The notes below the pieces were generated by a model that was not told the DNA's origin, made no database searches, and saw only the letters and a program-made list of their open reading frames with translations. From Pseudomonas fragi (GTDB lineage: Bacteria; Pseudomonadota; Gammaproteobacteria; Pseudomonadales; Pseudomonadaceae), in contig NZ_LT629783.1 in assembly GCF_900105835.1 (NCBI RefSeq), positions 3,246,501 to 3,310,500 on the forward strand: a stretch of 64,000 bases of DNA, in the 5' to 3' direction. Of this stretch, positions 63,445 through 64,000 are shown piece after piece (positions within the stretch are counted from its first letter, which is position 1; every line of letters starts with the position of its first letter). A program made the position numbers and the translations under genes.

Positions 63445-64000
63445 ATGCTGACCCTGCTCAATCTGCTTTCCGCCGTGGCCTTGCTCATCTGGGGCACGCA
63501 CATCGTCCGAACCGGCATCCTGCGGGTCTACGGTACCAACCTGCGCCATGTCATCGGGCAAAACGTCTCCCGGCGCATGTTCGCCTTTGTCGCCGGGATC
63601 GTGGTTACGGCCATGGTGCAAAGCAGCAACGCCACGGCCATGCTGGTCACGTCCTTTGTCGGCCAGGGGTTGATGGCACTGACCCCTGCCTTGGCCACCA
63701 TGCTCGGCGCCGATGTCGGGACCGCATTGATGGCCCGGGTGCTGACCTTCGACCTGTCGTGGCTGTCGCCGCTGCTGATTTTCCTGGGTGTGATTTTCTT
63801 TTTGACCCGCAAGCAAACCCGCGCCGGGCAATTGGGGCGGGTAGGTATTGGCCTGGGCCTGATCATCCTGGCGCTGCAACTGATCGTCGAAGCTGCCACA
63901 CCCATCACCCATGCCCAGGGCGTGAAGGTGATTTTTGCTTCGTTGACCGGCGATATCCTGCTCGATGCTCTGGTCGGCGCCCTGTTCGCAATGGTGTCCT
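63445..64000 (+). CDS. Na+/phosphate cotransporter family protein (3' end outside window)
   Basis: The first 185 residues of a Na/Pi cotransporter II-type membrane protein. It shows MLTLLNLLSAVALLIWGTHI, the signature VQSSNATAMLVTSFVGQGLM with the Q-S-S motif, and a hydrophobic segment at LLIFLGVIFFLTR. GGGAG precedes ATG 63445. The gene runs off the window, so its C-terminus, often with a PhoU-like domain, cannot be seen. Its closeness to phoBR suggests a phosphate role. Confidence 0.85.
   Translation, partial: MLTLLNLLSAVALLIWGTHIVRTGILRVYGTNLRHVIGQNVSRRMFAFVAGIVVTAMVQSSNATAMLVTSFVGQGLMALTPALATMLGADVGTALMARVLTFDLSWLSPLLIFLGVIFFLTRKQTRAGQLGRVGIGLGLIILALQLIVEAATPITHAQGVKVIFASLTGDILLDALVGALFAMVS

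Overview
This window is the right-hand side of a chromosomal replication origin from a Pseudomonas of the fluorescens/putida type. The evidence is the order dnaA-dnaN-recF-gyrB behind a cluster of DnaA boxes, the following block plsC-gmhB-glyS-glyQ-tag-lpxL-TPR-trkA-rsmB-fmt-def-dprA-tsaC-qor-hemF-aroE (the textbook Pseudomonas order), high-GC coding sequence, and many copies of the REP repeat TGTGGGAGCGGGCTTGC typical of this genus. The species cannot be named from sequence reading alone.

Layout. 1-6470: oriC side and replication genes. 6487-10967: a LysR regulator divergent from a GMC oxidoreductase and an MFS transporter. 11093-27071: conserved housekeeping block; the LysM-protein gene that normally sits between def and dprA is not present. 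27231-30515: a small dioxygenase-family gene, then an AT-rich two-gene cassette (exported 178-aa protein plus a 498-aa protein with an RTX-type calcium-binding C-terminus) that looks acquired. 30362-32513: a strongly folded leader, a possible 18-codon leader peptide, and the choline transporter betT. 32799-33186: a second folded leader in front of a tiny gene interrupted by an in-frame amber codon. 33334-44653: a sulfur-scavenging region, ssuEADCBF, the 1-Cys peroxiredoxin lsfA, an OprD-type porin and tauABCD. 44791-46255: TetR regulator and an exported alpha-carbonic anhydrase. 46446-57343: polyamine uptake and catabolism (spuI divergent from spuABC-spuDEFGH). 57595-64000: a small exported repeat protein, phoBR with a PHO box, a CorC/HlyC-type membrane protein, a citrate-type transporter and the start of a Na/Pi cotransporter.

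How the genes work together. The sulfur region would release sulfite from alkanesulfonates (SsuABC uptake, SsuE/SsuD oxidation) and taurine (TauABC uptake, TauD oxidation), with LsfA for the associated peroxide stress and the porin possibly for outer-membrane entry. The spu region imports putrescine/spermidine (SpuDEFGH) and degrades it by gamma-glutamylation (SpuI/SpuB), transamination (SpuC) and gamma-glutamyl hydrolysis (SpuA). PhoBR controls phosphate starvation, and a phosphate-type transporter begins at the window edge.

The most interesting unexplained signals are the two folded leaders (30362-30519 and 32799-33186), the AT-rich secreted-protein cassette (27836-29881) and an excess of perfect DnaA boxes outside oriC. 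All counts, folds and family assignments were made by eye without database searches.
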